49,263 nucleotides of DNA, taken from contig JAHEZZ010000002.1 of the NCBI GenBank assembly GCA_023250815.1, positions 1 to 49,263 of the forward strand. The letters run 5' to 3'. The first letter of the stretch is position 1. Each line of letters opens with the position of its first letter. Source of the stretch: Bdellovibrionales bacterium. Its GTDB lineage: Bacteria > Bdellovibrionota > Bacteriovoracia > Bacteriovoracales > Bacteriovoracaceae. Both the position numbers and the translations under genes were made by a program. The notes under the pieces are model-generated. The model worked only from the letters and a program-made list of their open reading frames with translations. It made no database searches and was not told where the DNA came from. Shown here in pieces: positions 34,956-42,572 of the stretch.

Positions 34956-36728
34956 CTAACTATTTGAACGGCTCCCTGAAATCTGCGCAATGAATTGAAG
35001 ATAAAGTGGGCTTGTTTTAATTAATTTTTCATGGGGCCCATGATCTGCCAATTTTCCTTTTTCAATAAGGTAAAGCTGATGACAACTTTTTACCGTTTCC
35101 AGCCTATGGGCAACGATGACCATGCAGGCCTTAATTTGAATGAGTGAAATTAATTTTCTCAAGTTTTCTTCTAAACGAGAATCAAGCCCGGAAGAAATTT
35201 CGTCAAATAAAACGACGTCTTTTTTAAGGTAACAAGAACGGAGAGCACAGATTAATTGTTTTTGCCCAGAAGAAAGTTTTTTTGGATCAATTTTTTTCTT
35301 GGTCGATTGATCATCTTTTGTAAATTCCCAATCTTTTAAATAATCCAATTGCCCTCGCATAAATTCAAAAAATTTAATAAATTCAGCTGATGGTTCAGTA
35401 AAATCTAAAGCGATATTAAAATAGAAACTTTCGCTAAAGATATGAGAATCTTGAGTTACTAATCCAACCCGTGAAAGACTTTCTGTATCTCCATCCTGAT
35501 ATTTTAATAAAACATTTCCAGAGTTAGCAGAAAGTTGTCCTGATAATATCTTAAGTAAAGTTGATTTCCCTCCCCCACTCTCTCCTACAATCCCAATGCT
35601 CTCTCCAGCTTTAAGGGAAAAAGAAAGTGGCCCTAAAACAAAAGGTTTACTTTTTATCTCATCACCTTCGACATCTTTTAATTTGCGGTAACTAAAAAAA
35701 ATATTCTCCACCTCCATTTTCAAAAAAGGCCCAGAGGGAGTTGTGGACACAATCACTTTTTTATTTGTATTAAAATATTCTACAAACTGATTAATTCTAA
35801 CGAGACCGTTCATCGCTCTTTGAATGTTGGCAACTTTTCCAGTGGCACTTTTAAGCGGGTCAACCGAACGTTGAATAAAATCTACTACCACTAAAAAAAA
35901 GGCCGTCGATGTCATACCCATCCAAGGCAAAAGCATGATAAGCGAAGCTAATAAAAGTGGATAAAGGCATTCTGCTAGAGAAAAATAAGAGGCATCCCAG
36001 TTATTTGCCACTAACTGCGTTTTTAAAAAGTCGTTGTAAACTTTTTCACCAGTTTTTGAAGCATAATTTTCTGTTTGATTATAAAAACCTTCTTCCATTC
36101 CCCCTAAAATATTGGCGGTATGTGAAGAAACTTTTCCTCTACTAATTCTAAGTTTGTTAAAAACTTCCCGCATTCTCCCACCGCCCCAAATAAGTAAAAG
36201 TGCGGCAATAAATTCTAGCCCTCCAATTGCTGGGCCAATTCTTTTATGCAAACTGATAAGTCCAATGAAAGAAGAAAAAACAAAAAAAACATCAATCAAA
36301 ATTCCAAACGTTCCAGAAGTCATCAATTCTCGAATCGCCAAAGTGTCACTCATAATTCGAGCGACAATTTCACCTAAAGGAAATTTATCATCTTGACCTT
36401 TGCCATCAATCCCACTGTCAGGGGCCAGCATCCAATTTTTAAAACAAAGCATGCGAGAATGCTGAACAATCGAACGAACTAAAGAATTAACTGCAAACTG
36501 ATAGCCTACCCTAGTAAAAAAAATACCAAGAAAAATAGCTAACAAAAGCAGCAGTTTTTTTTGATATAGAGAAGGATCAGAGTAACTAATAGAAAGTTCA
36601 TGAATGGAGTGAGGGAGAATGGCGCCAAAAATTGACGTGGCCACTAAAAAGAGAGAAATCAATCCATAAATATTCTTGGCACCATCAAAGAAAAAAAGTT
36701 CAGACCATCTGCGGACGGAAGTATTCAT
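34956..36728 (-). CDS. ABC exporter half-transporter with intact ATPase site
   Basis: It encodes 590 residues, an N-terminal membrane domain with about six helices plus a nucleotide-binding domain. Walker A is GESGGGKST (near 380), signature KLSSGQKQL, Walker B VVLFDEISSGLD with the catalytic Glu, and switch His in VAHRLE. The start overlaps the upstream ABC gene by 29 bases and has GGGGGA upstream. It pairs with the 551-residue half that lacks the catalytic Glu, a typical heterodimeric exporter. The substrate is unknown. Confidence 0.88.
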   Translation of the reverse strand: MNTSVRRWSELFFFDGAKNIYGLISLFLVATSIFGAILPHSIHELSISYSDPSLYQKKLLLLLAIFLGIFFTRVGYQFAVNSLVRSIVQHSRMLCFKNWMLAPDSGIDGKGQDDKFPLGEIVARIMSDTLAIRELMTSGTFGILIDVFFVFSSFIGLISLHKRIGPAIGGLEFIAALLLIWGGGRMREVFNKLRISRGKVSSHTANILGGMEEGFYNQTENYASKTGEKVYNDFLKTQLVANNWDASYFSLAECLYPLLLASLIMLLPWMGMTSTAFFLVVVDFIQRSVDPLKSATGKVANIQRAMNGLVRINQFVEYFNTNKKVIVSTTPSGPFLKMEVENIFFSYRKLKDVEGDEIKSKPFVLGPLSFSLKAGESIGIVGESGGGKSTLLKILSGQLSANSGNVLLKYQDGDTESLSRVGLVTQDSHIFSESFYFNIALDFTEPSAEFIKFFEFMRGQLDYLKDWEFTKDDQSTKKKIDPKKLSSGQKQLICALRSCYLKKDVVLFDEISSGLDSRLEENLRKLISLIQIKACMVIVAHRLETVKSCHQLYLIEKGKLADHGPHEKLIKTSPLYLQFIAQISGSRSNS

Positions 36729-38355
36729 AAAGTTTTCCCCCTCCTTTTAATGCATCTAAAACCGGCCCTGAAGTAATTTCTTTTTTAGCTTTATCGATAA
36801 AAAAATAATCTTGCGCCTTTTTAGCGGTAATCAAGCGGTGGGTAGACATAATCACTAAACGATTTTTGAGAACCCCAGAGTTGATAATTTTTTCCCAAAT
36901 AACATTTTCTAATATGACATCAATAGAAGAAAAAGGATCATCCCATAAAAGAACTTCTGCACTGGACATTAGAGTGCGAATAAGTCCTAAACGTTTTGCC
37001 TGACCACCAGATAATCGTTTTCCATGCTCACCCACCATCATACTAAAAAGCATCTCTTTTCCAGTCGAGTTACTAACCAGTATCTCCAGACCCAATAATT
37101 CACAAAAATGATAGGCCCGGTCTTTTTCTTCTTCCGTTGGAACTTTTCCTAAAAAAATATTGGCGGCAAAAGTATCGTTATAGAGATAAGGGATATCGGA
37201 GAGATAAGCGATTTTCTTCCCCTGATTTTTGTAAATTTCGCCGAGAGATTTTAGAATACGAGTTTTCCCTTCACCTGTATTGCCGATTAAAACGGCGAAA
37301 TTGTGAGGGTTAATTTTAAGAGGTATTTTTTCTCCCCAAAAATCAACTACAGGTATCTGCATGTTGCGGTTAATCTCTTTGAGATTTTTTTCTTCACTGG
37401 ATTCAGCATCTGCGACCTGTAAAAAATCCACTAAACGTTTCCAAGAAACCCAAGAAGTTGAGGCGACTACTCCAATCCAGGAGACAAACATCAAAGGTTC
37501 CAGAAAAAGAAAAATAAAACCCGAAAAGAAAATCAAAGTGGAAGGGCCAAGCTGATAGAGAGAAATCAGATGAGCGCCAATAAAAAAAGAAAATCCAACG
37601 GCAAGAGGAATTAAGGGAATGGAAAAAGAAACCGATTTTCCAGAATTATAAAAAGCGGTAAGTTCTTCATAGGATCTTCTTTTGAAGATATCAACGAAAG
37701 TAGGGGCCACGTGATAAGTTTGGATCGTTTTTTTCCCCTGATAACATTCCATTAAAAAATTTTGTACTTCGCCTTGAAGATTTTGCCCTTTTAAATTCCA
37801 GTGGCGATTTTTATTGATAATATAAGCAAAAAGCAGACATGCTATAAGCATGGGCAAGAGGGCCCAGGTGAGACGATAATCAATACGGCCCATCTGTGGG
37901 AGGAGTACCACCATGGCGATAATAATATTGCTAACCTGTAAAAGAGCAAACCCGACGAAGGCCCGAATCTGCTCCATGTCGGCATAAATAATTTGAAACA
38001 TTTGTCCGGGAGAATATTTTTGATAACGCCAAGGAAGACATGATTCAATTCTACGAAGGAGCTCCATACGCACATCTATTTCCATCATACGGGCCGGATA
38101 AAAAAAAAGAATGCGGGATAGAGTTCTAAATATAAGAACGGCAAGGGCCGCCCAAATAAATTTAGAAAGCGACATTCCCACTCCTTGAGTTTGCGCTAAA
38201 TCTTTCGCCCAAAAAGGAATTTGCGACTGGGTAAAATGAGTAATGAACAAACATAAAAAAGAAACAAAATAAATAAATTTAAATCGCTTCACCTGAAACC
38301 ACAGGGCAACCCAGGGTCCAGAATCTAGAGGGTATTTAATATTTTTTTTATACAC
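36700..38355 (-). CDS. ABC exporter half-transporter with degenerate ATPase site
   Basis: Its 551 residues have the same membrane plus NBD layout as its partner. Walker A is atypical (GNTGEGKTR), the signature RLSGGQAKRLGL is intact, and Walker B reads LLWDDPFSSID, with Asp in place of the catalytic Glu. The same change occurs in the first NBD of ABCC-type (MRP) heterodimers, where one of two sites is slow. The start is GTG at 38355; there is no strong Shine-Dalgarno. Confidence 0.86.
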   Translation of the reverse strand: MYKKNIKYPLDSGPWVALWFQVKRFKFIYFVSFLCLFITHFTQSQIPFWAKDLAQTQGVGMSLSKFIWAALAVLIFRTLSRILFFYPARMMEIDVRMELLRRIESCLPWRYQKYSPGQMFQIIYADMEQIRAFVGFALLQVSNIIIAMVVLLPQMGRIDYRLTWALLPMLIACLLFAYIINKNRHWNLKGQNLQGEVQNFLMECYQGKKTIQTYHVAPTFVDIFKRRSYEELTAFYNSGKSVSFSIPLIPLAVGFSFFIGAHLISLYQLGPSTLIFFSGFIFLFLEPLMFVSWIGVVASTSWVSWKRLVDFLQVADAESSEEKNLKEINRNMQIPVVDFWGEKIPLKINPHNFAVLIGNTGEGKTRILKSLGEIYKNQGKKIAYLSDIPYLYNDTFAANIFLGKVPTEEEKDRAYHFCELLGLEILVSNSTGKEMLFSMMVGEHGKRLSGGQAKRLGLIRTLMSSAEVLLWDDPFSSIDVILENVIWEKIINSGVLKNRLVIMSTHRLITAKKAQDYFFIDKAKKEITSGPVLDALKGGGKLYEYFRPQMV

Positions 38356-38482
38356 ATCGCCGCTTTGGTAAGTTAAGAAAAACCTTCATACTAAAAAAAA
38401 TTAAGTATACTGCTTCCAATTGAGTTTTCAAGTGAAGATTAGAACTTTACATCAGATTGGGGATCAGTGAGGAGTATAATGA

Positions 38483-38512
38483 TTGACAAAGGGGGCATAG
38501 GCCTAATATATT
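38483..38512 (+). promoter_or_regulatory. Promoter of tRNA-Val
   Basis: A perfect -35 box TTGACA (38483-38488) is followed by an 18-base spacer and TATATT (38507-38512). Transcription would begin about 13 bases before the tRNA, as expected for a stable RNA gene. Confidence 0.65.
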
Positions 38513-38531
38513 TTCAGGCATTCATTTTGGC

Positions 38532-38608
38532 GCCCATAGCTCAGTTGGTTAGAGTATTACCTTGACATGGTAGGGGTCGCAAGTTCGAATCTTGCTGGGC
38601 GCACCACT
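38532..38608 (+). tRNA. tRNA-Val (anticodon GAC)
   Basis: A full cloverleaf can be drawn: acceptor GCGCCCA (38532-38538) with TGGGCGC (38598-38604), D-arm GCTC/GAGT, anticodon stem TTACC/GGTAG with loop TTGACAT (anticodon GAC at 38566-38568), T-arm GCAAG/CTTGC with loop TTCGAAT, and discriminator A with encoded CCA (38606-38608). Confidence 0.95.
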
Positions 38609-38931
38609 TTAAAATCTAAGCGATGCCCATTGGCAAAATCCAAATTCCCAATCAAGAGGCCTTCATGTTCCGCAACCAAAATAATCTTCGAGGAATGCTC
38701 CAAGTGCTGCGAAATAAAATTGACTTCTTCTTCAACCGCCAGATTGAGTTCGTCTGCTTCAGTCAAAGTATAAATATTCTCTGAGATAATAGATTTGGTC
38801 ATTTCCAAAATCCGTGCAGCATCTGATTTTTCAGCGGTACGAATCAGGAGATTTTTTCCGCCTTTTGATTGAAAATTCACTTTCCGAAAACTTGCCATCC
38901 CTGTACTCCACACAGTAAATCTATCCAACAT
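38609..38931 (-). pseudogene. Truncated GNAT acetyltransferase gene abutting the tRNA 3' end
   Basis: The minus strand from 38931 encodes an N-terminal GNAT half: NLLIRTAEKSDAARILEMTK, SIISENIYTLTEADE, a helix with NFISQHLEHSS, and the strand pair IILVAEHEGLLIGNLDFANGHR. The acetyl-CoA-binding half is missing. Homology stops at about 38620, and the frame then enters the antisense of the tRNA (VRPARFELATP...), which is a familiar false tail. The start codon lies within a family C repeat at 38930, which may also have altered the upstream region. Confidence 0.75.
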
Positions 38932-38957
38932 TAATTAGTGGAATTGGTATTAATACC
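38930..38957. repeat. Family C repeat (ATACCAAT type)
   Basis: ATTAATTAGTGGAATTGGTA followed by TTAATACC matches the reverse complement of the copy at 33809 almost base for base. It overlaps the start codon of the truncated GNAT gene. Confidence 0.7.
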
Positions 38958-38974
38958 TACCTTTTTACAAATCT

Positions 38975-39018
38975 CTCATTGACAGATAGTGCATCATGAT
39001 GCACTATCTGTCAATGAG
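38975..39018. repeat. Perfect 44-bp palindrome at the toxin start
   Basis: Bases 38975-38996 are the exact reverse complement of 38997-39018, with no central loop (centre GCATCATGATGC). Each arm contains TTGACA on one strand. The ATG of the toxin at 39014 lies inside the right arm. It could be an operator for the antitoxin, a divergent promoter element or the scar of an inverted duplication. Confidence 0.85.
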
Positions 39019-39313
39019 ACTCAAGCGCACTCCTGAATATATCGAATGGTACGAGTCTCAAAGACCTAAGGAAAAGGCGCAAATTGCCAAGCGGTTAACC
39101 AACATCGAAGAGCACGGGCATTTTGGAACCTTTAAAGATTTGGGTGATTTTTTGTCAGAGCTCAAGTGGGTCAATGGTCGAAGAATTTATTATTCGATCA
39201 TGGAAGATGACAGTGGTGATTTAACTTTGTAAATTCTTGGAGGAAATAAAAATGGGCAAAATTCAGACATCAAAAAAGCAAAAAAAATTCTCAAAAAATA
39301 CATCGAAAGATAA
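39014..39313 (+). pseudogene. HigB/RelE-like addiction-module toxin with in-frame nonsense codon
   Basis: The reading frame RLKRTPEYIEWYESQRPKEK ... HGHFGTFKDLGDFLSELKWVNGRRIYYSI matches the addiction-module killer toxin family (about 100 residues). After DLTL comes TAA at 39230-39232. The same frame then continues I-LGGNKNGQNSDIKKAKKIL and KKYIER to a stop at 39311, which is the expected toxin tail. A single change TTA to TAA would explain it. The start is ATG 39014 or 38996, both in or at the palindrome, with no good Shine-Dalgarno. The tail overlaps the antitoxin start in another frame. Confidence 0.82.
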
Positions 39314-39608
39314 AGAGACTGTGAAGCCACACTTAAAAGCTGGTAGTCAAGCCTATGATTACTCTGCTGCTTCGGAGTTGACCAATCGCAAATTTATTTC
39401 CGACGCCATTGCAGATGCATTGCTTGATGGCGACGCAGATGCAGTTCGTGAAATCCTTCTTGCTCACCTTGAACAAGTCCACAAAGACCATTTCTATAAG
39501 GATGCAGGTATTTCTAGACGGGCCTTATTTAAGTTAATGGAGCCGAATGCTAATCCAACGTTGGAGAGTTTAGCGAAGGTTTGCAAGGCCCTTGCTGAAG
39601 CAGCTTGA
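39252..39608 (+). CDS. HigA-like antitoxin of an addiction module
   Basis: From ATG 39252 (GGAGGA 7 bases upstream) it encodes about 118 residues. The lysine-rich lead is followed by a C-terminal helix-turn-helix: FISDAIADALLDGDADAVREIL, then DAGISRRALFKLMEPNANPTLESLAKVCKALA. This fits the antitoxin family paired with the toxin encoded just before. Antitoxins of this type bind their toxin and repress the operon. With the toxin broken, the antitoxin may be a relic or protect against related toxins elsewhere. Confidence 0.86.
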   Translation: MGKIQTSKKQKKFSKNTSKDKETVKPHLKAGSQAYDYSAASELTNRKFISDAIADALLDGDADAVREILLAHLEQVHKDHFYKDAGISRRALFKLMEPNANPTLESLAKVCKALAEAA

Positions 39609-39638
39609 GTGTTTATGCCTAAGAAGGTGTATATTGCT

Positions 39639-40052
39639 ATGAAATTTTATTTTAATATTATTTTCTTTTTTCTTACCATCACTAATATTTCTTTTGCCGT
39701 CGAAACTAAAATCGATTGGGAACTTTTATCAAAATATGACCTAAAAATGAAAACTGTACCAAAAGAAGTATCCACCGTGATGGGAAAAGATGTCACTCTC
39801 AAAGGTTTCATCGTTCCGCTTGATTATCAAAGTCTCAATCTCAAAGAATTTTTGCTAATGCCTTATATTCCCAGTTGTTCCCACGTTCCTCCTCCTGCTG
39901 ACAATCAAATTGTTTTAGTGACTCTGGAAAAATCTAAAACTTATAAACTATCCTGGTACCCTGTGGAAGTAAAAGGCACACTCAATTTATCAAAGAATAA
40001 AACCCTTTCTGGCTATAGTATTATAGCTAAACAAATTAAAGAATTAAAATAA
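39639..40052 (+). CDS. Exported DUF3299 protein
   Basis: From ATG 39639 a signal peptide (MKFYFNIIFFFLTITNISFA) precedes about 117 residues with the DUF3299 pattern: MGKDVTLKGFIVPLDYQSLNLKEFLLMPYIPSCSHVPPPADNQIV and a strand WYPVEVKGTLNL. Such proteins occur beside FtsX-like ABC genes for zinc uptake. The Cys-x-His pair in SCSHVPPP could bind metal. Upstream GTG 39609 would put an unlikely lead on the signal peptide. It is the first gene of the zinc operon and begins 30 bases after the antitoxin. Confidence 0.82.
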   Translation: MKFYFNIIFFFLTITNISFAVETKIDWELLSKYDLKMKTVPKEVSTVMGKDVTLKGFIVPLDYQSLNLKEFLLMPYIPSCSHVPPPADNQIVLVTLEKSKTYKLSWYPVEVKGTLNLSKNKTLSGYSIIAKQIKELK

Positions 40053-40061
40053 GGGCGCCTC

Positions 40062-40577
40062 ATGAAAACACTCATTTTTTTGTCAACTTTTTTTTCTTTT
40101 CTTCTTTTTGCCCATGAAAAAGATCATCAACATAAAAATTTAAATGCCCACTCACATGATAATTTAAAACTGAATGTGACTGCTGAAAAAAAAGCTGTGC
40201 AATTTGGAATTGACGGAGCAGCAATGGGAATTTTAGGATTTGAGCACCAACCCAAATCAAGCAAAGAAAAAAAGAAATGGGATGATTTTTTAAAACAATG
40301 GAAAACCAAAGGCGCTGAAATTTTTTCTATTGCCGCTGATTTTAAATGCCAGCAAAAAGACTCCGATGCCAAATTGATTACGGAAGGAAGTGAAAACCAT
40401 GCCGATCTTGAGGCCTCAATCCTTTTTGAATGCCAAAAGGAAATCAAAAATACCAAAGTGGAAATTCGCCTCATTAAAAACTTTAATAAGATCAAAAAAT
40501 TAATTATTGAAGTGCTTGGCCCAAATGGGGCGACCTATATTAAATCAAGTGAAAGTATTGAAACTTTAACATTGTAG
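40062..40577 (+). CDS. ZrgA-like periplasmic zinc-binding protein (DUF2796)
   Basis: It encodes 171 residues with a signal peptide ending near LLFA. The mature start is rich in His (HEKDHQHKNLNAHSHDN), a metal-binding region, followed by the DUF2796 core (LKLNVTAEKKAVQFGIDGAAMGILGFEHQPKSSKEK, FECQKEIKNTKVEIRLIKNFNKIKKLIIEVLGPNG). DUF2796/ZrgA proteins are induced under zinc shortage and accompany an ABC transporter, as here. AAGGG precedes the ATG. It probably hands zinc to the permease encoded two genes on. Confidence 0.85.
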   Translation: MKTLIFLSTFFSFLLFAHEKDHQHKNLNAHSHDNLKLNVTAEKKAVQFGIDGAAMGILGFEHQPKSSKEKKKWDDFLKQWKTKGAEIFSIAADFKCQQKDSDAKLITEGSENHADLEASILFECQKEIKNTKVEIRLIKNFNKIKKLIIEVLGPNGATYIKSSESIETLTL

Positions 40578-40583
40578 AAAAAA

Positions 40584-41270
40584 ATGAATCATCCTTTTTT
40601 ATCTCTCGAAGATCTCAATTTTTCTTACCAAAAAGAAAGGCCACTTCTGCATATTAATCAATTTCAAATTGAACAGGCCGAGCGCCTTTTTTTACACGGG
40701 CCAAGTGGCTCAGGAAAAAGTACCCTGCTGGCGCTACTCACGGGAATCCAAGTTCCAAGCTCTGGGAAAATTATGATTAACAACACTGACCTCACCCCCC
40801 TCTCTCAAACAAAAAGAGATCAGTTTCGCGGAGAAAATATTGGTTATATTTTTCAAAGTTTTAATCTCATTCCCTATCTCACAGTTTTAGAAAATATTTT
40901 GCTTCCAATGCAAATTAATCCCAAAAGAAACCGAGAAAAAAATAATTCGATAACCGAAAGCGCCAATGAATTGGCCCACAAACTGGGAATCACAAGATAT
41001 TTAAATACCACAACCCATAATTTAAGTATTGGCGAACAACAAAGAGTGGCCGCTTGTCGAGCACTCATCGGCCATCCTCCTTTTATTATTTGCGACGAGC
41101 CTACTTCTTCGCTTGATGTCGATAATGCCCATCAATTTTTAGACACTCTTTTATCTGAATCAAAAAAATATCTTTCCACCGTACTTTTTGTCTCTCACGA
41201 TAATCGCCTGGCCCATCATTTTGATCGCAAGGTTTCTCTAAGTGAAATAAACAAAGGGAAAGTTCCATGA
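40584..41270 (+). CDS. ABC transporter ATPase (MacB/LolD type)
   Basis: It encodes 228 residues: Walker A HGPSGSGKST near residue 36, Q-loop GYIFQSFNLIPYLTVLENI, signature LSIGEQQRVA, Walker B FIICDEPTSSLD and switch His in FVSHD. The Q-loop segment is typical of MacB/LolD ATPases, which drive FtsX-like permeases. The end overlaps the permease gene by ATGA. Genomic position suggests zinc-linked transport. Confidence 0.9.
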   Translation: MNHPFLSLEDLNFSYQKERPLLHINQFQIEQAERLFLHGPSGSGKSTLLALLTGIQVPSSGKIMINNTDLTPLSQTKRDQFRGENIGYIFQSFNLIPYLTVLENILLPMQINPKRNREKNNSITESANELAHKLGITRYLNTTTHNLSIGEQQRVAACRALIGHPPFIICDEPTSSLDVDNAHQFLDTLLSESKKYLSTVLFVSHDNRLAHHFDRKVSLSEINKGKVP

Positions 41271-42532
41271 CCTTACTTAAACTTTCATTTAAATCTCTCT
41301 CTGGGCGAAAAGTCGTTAGCACTCTTTGTATTCTTTCTATCGCTCTCAGTGTTGCGCTCTTTTTAGGGATTGAGCGCATTCGAACTGGCGCCAAAGAAGG
41401 ATTTATGAACACTATTTCACAAACTGATCTTATCGTTGGGGCGAAAGGTGGGAGTCTACAACTTCTTCTCTACACTGTTTTTCAATTGGGCCAGGCGATC
41501 TCCAATATTCGCTATTCATCCTACAAGGAAATTGCAGGGATGGATTCAGTAGAGTGGAGCATTCCCATTTCCCTGGGCGATTCCTATCGAGGATTTCGAG
41601 TCGTAGGGACTACCGATGATCTTTTTAAAAACTATCGCTTTAGAGGCGATCAACAAATTCATTTTCTAAAAGGCGAAACTTTTAAAAATGTTTTTGAAGT
41701 AGTGATCGGCAGCGATCTTTTTTATAAATTAAAACTCAATATCGGCGATGAAATTTTTCTCTCTCACGGTCTAAGTGAAGAAGGTGGAGAAACAATCGCT
41801 GAACATAAAGAGAGGGCCTTTAAAGTTGTTGGCATAATGGCGCCAACCCAAACCCCCTTAGACCGAGGAGTTTATATTGCCCTTCAAGGCCTTGAAGCGA
41901 TTCATTTTGGCCTAGAAACTGGCAGCAAAAATAAGGCAACAAAAATTAATTACGATATCCCCATGCAAAAAATTAAAATCACTCAAATCACTTCCATGCT
42001 AATCAAGGCAAAATCTCGCTTTATGACCCTCAGGCTTCAGCGCCAAATCAACGATTATCTCGGCGAACCACTGATGGGCGTAATTCCTGGACTGGCACTT
42101 TCTGAATTATGGCAAATTCTCTCATACGTTGAAGAATCATTGCTACTTATCGGCGCTTCTGTTTTGGTCGTGGGAATTTTTGGTATCACTATCTCACTTT
42201 ATTCATCGCTCAATGAACGACGAAGAGAAATTTCCATTTTAAGATCTTTAGGTATTTCTCTGGGTAAAATCATTTTTCTATTTGTCTTTGAATCTCTTTT
42301 AATGGTTGTCCTTGGAGTCATTTTAGGCATGGGACTTTTAACCAGCGCCCTTCATTTTTTAGCGCCAATGATACAAAGACATTTTTCTATTTACCTCGAA
42401 TCAAACACTCCAACAGAAATGGAATATTATTATTTAATTGGAGTTTTAGGTGCGGGAGTTTTATCTGGACTAATTCCCGCTATTCGCGCCTATTTCAATT
42501 CACTTCAAGACGGTTTGGCGATTAAAAATTAA
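41267..42532 (+). CDS. FtsX-like ABC transporter permease
   Basis: It encodes 421 residues with the layout of FtsX/MacB permeases: a first helix near residue 18 (VVSTLCILSIALSVALFLGI), a large extracytoplasmic domain of about 220 residues, then three C-terminal helices (ASVLVVGIFGITISLYSSLNERRREISILRSLGIS is the conserved segment, then LLMVVLGVILGMG and YLIGVLGAGVLSGLIPAIRAY). It pairs with the preceding ATPase and forms part of the DUF3299/ZrgA-like operon. Confidence 0.9.
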   Translation: MTLLKLSFKSLSGRKVVSTLCILSIALSVALFLGIERIRTGAKEGFMNTISQTDLIVGAKGGSLQLLLYTVFQLGQAISNIRYSSYKEIAGMDSVEWSIPISLGDSYRGFRVVGTTDDLFKNYRFRGDQQIHFLKGETFKNVFEVVIGSDLFYKLKLNIGDEIFLSHGLSEEGGETIAEHKERAFKVVGIMAPTQTPLDRGVYIALQGLEAIHFGLETGSKNKATKINYDIPMQKIKITQITSMLIKAKSRFMTLRLQRQINDYLGEPLMGVIPGLALSELWQILSYVEESLLLIGASVLVVGIFGITISLYSSLNERRREISILRSLGISLGKIIFLFVFESLLMVVLGVILGMGLLTSALHFLAPMIQRHFSIYLESNTPTEMEYYYLIGVLGAGVLSGLIPAIRAYFNSLQDGLAIKN

Positions 42533-42559
42533 CGGGCGCAAAAAAAACCTCTGCGCCCG
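42533..42559. terminator. Terminator hairpin between convergent genes
   Basis: CGGGCGCA (42533-42540) and TGCGCCCG (42552-42559) form an 8-bp GC-rich stem directly after the permease stop. On the minus strand the stem is followed by TTAATTTTTAA, so it best serves the protease gene, but it may work in both directions. Confidence 0.75.
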
Positions 42560-42572
42560 AAAATAATGTGAA

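Noticed and set aside
38480-38563. Short plus ORF starting ATGATTGACAAAGG with GAGGAG upstream
   Set aside because: It runs through the promoter and into the tRNA; the Shine-Dalgarno match is probably coincidental.
38557-38608. Coding tail VRPARFELATPTMSR on the minus strand
   Set aside because: This is the antisense of tRNA-Val, a well-known false protein end; it is excluded from the GNAT fragment.
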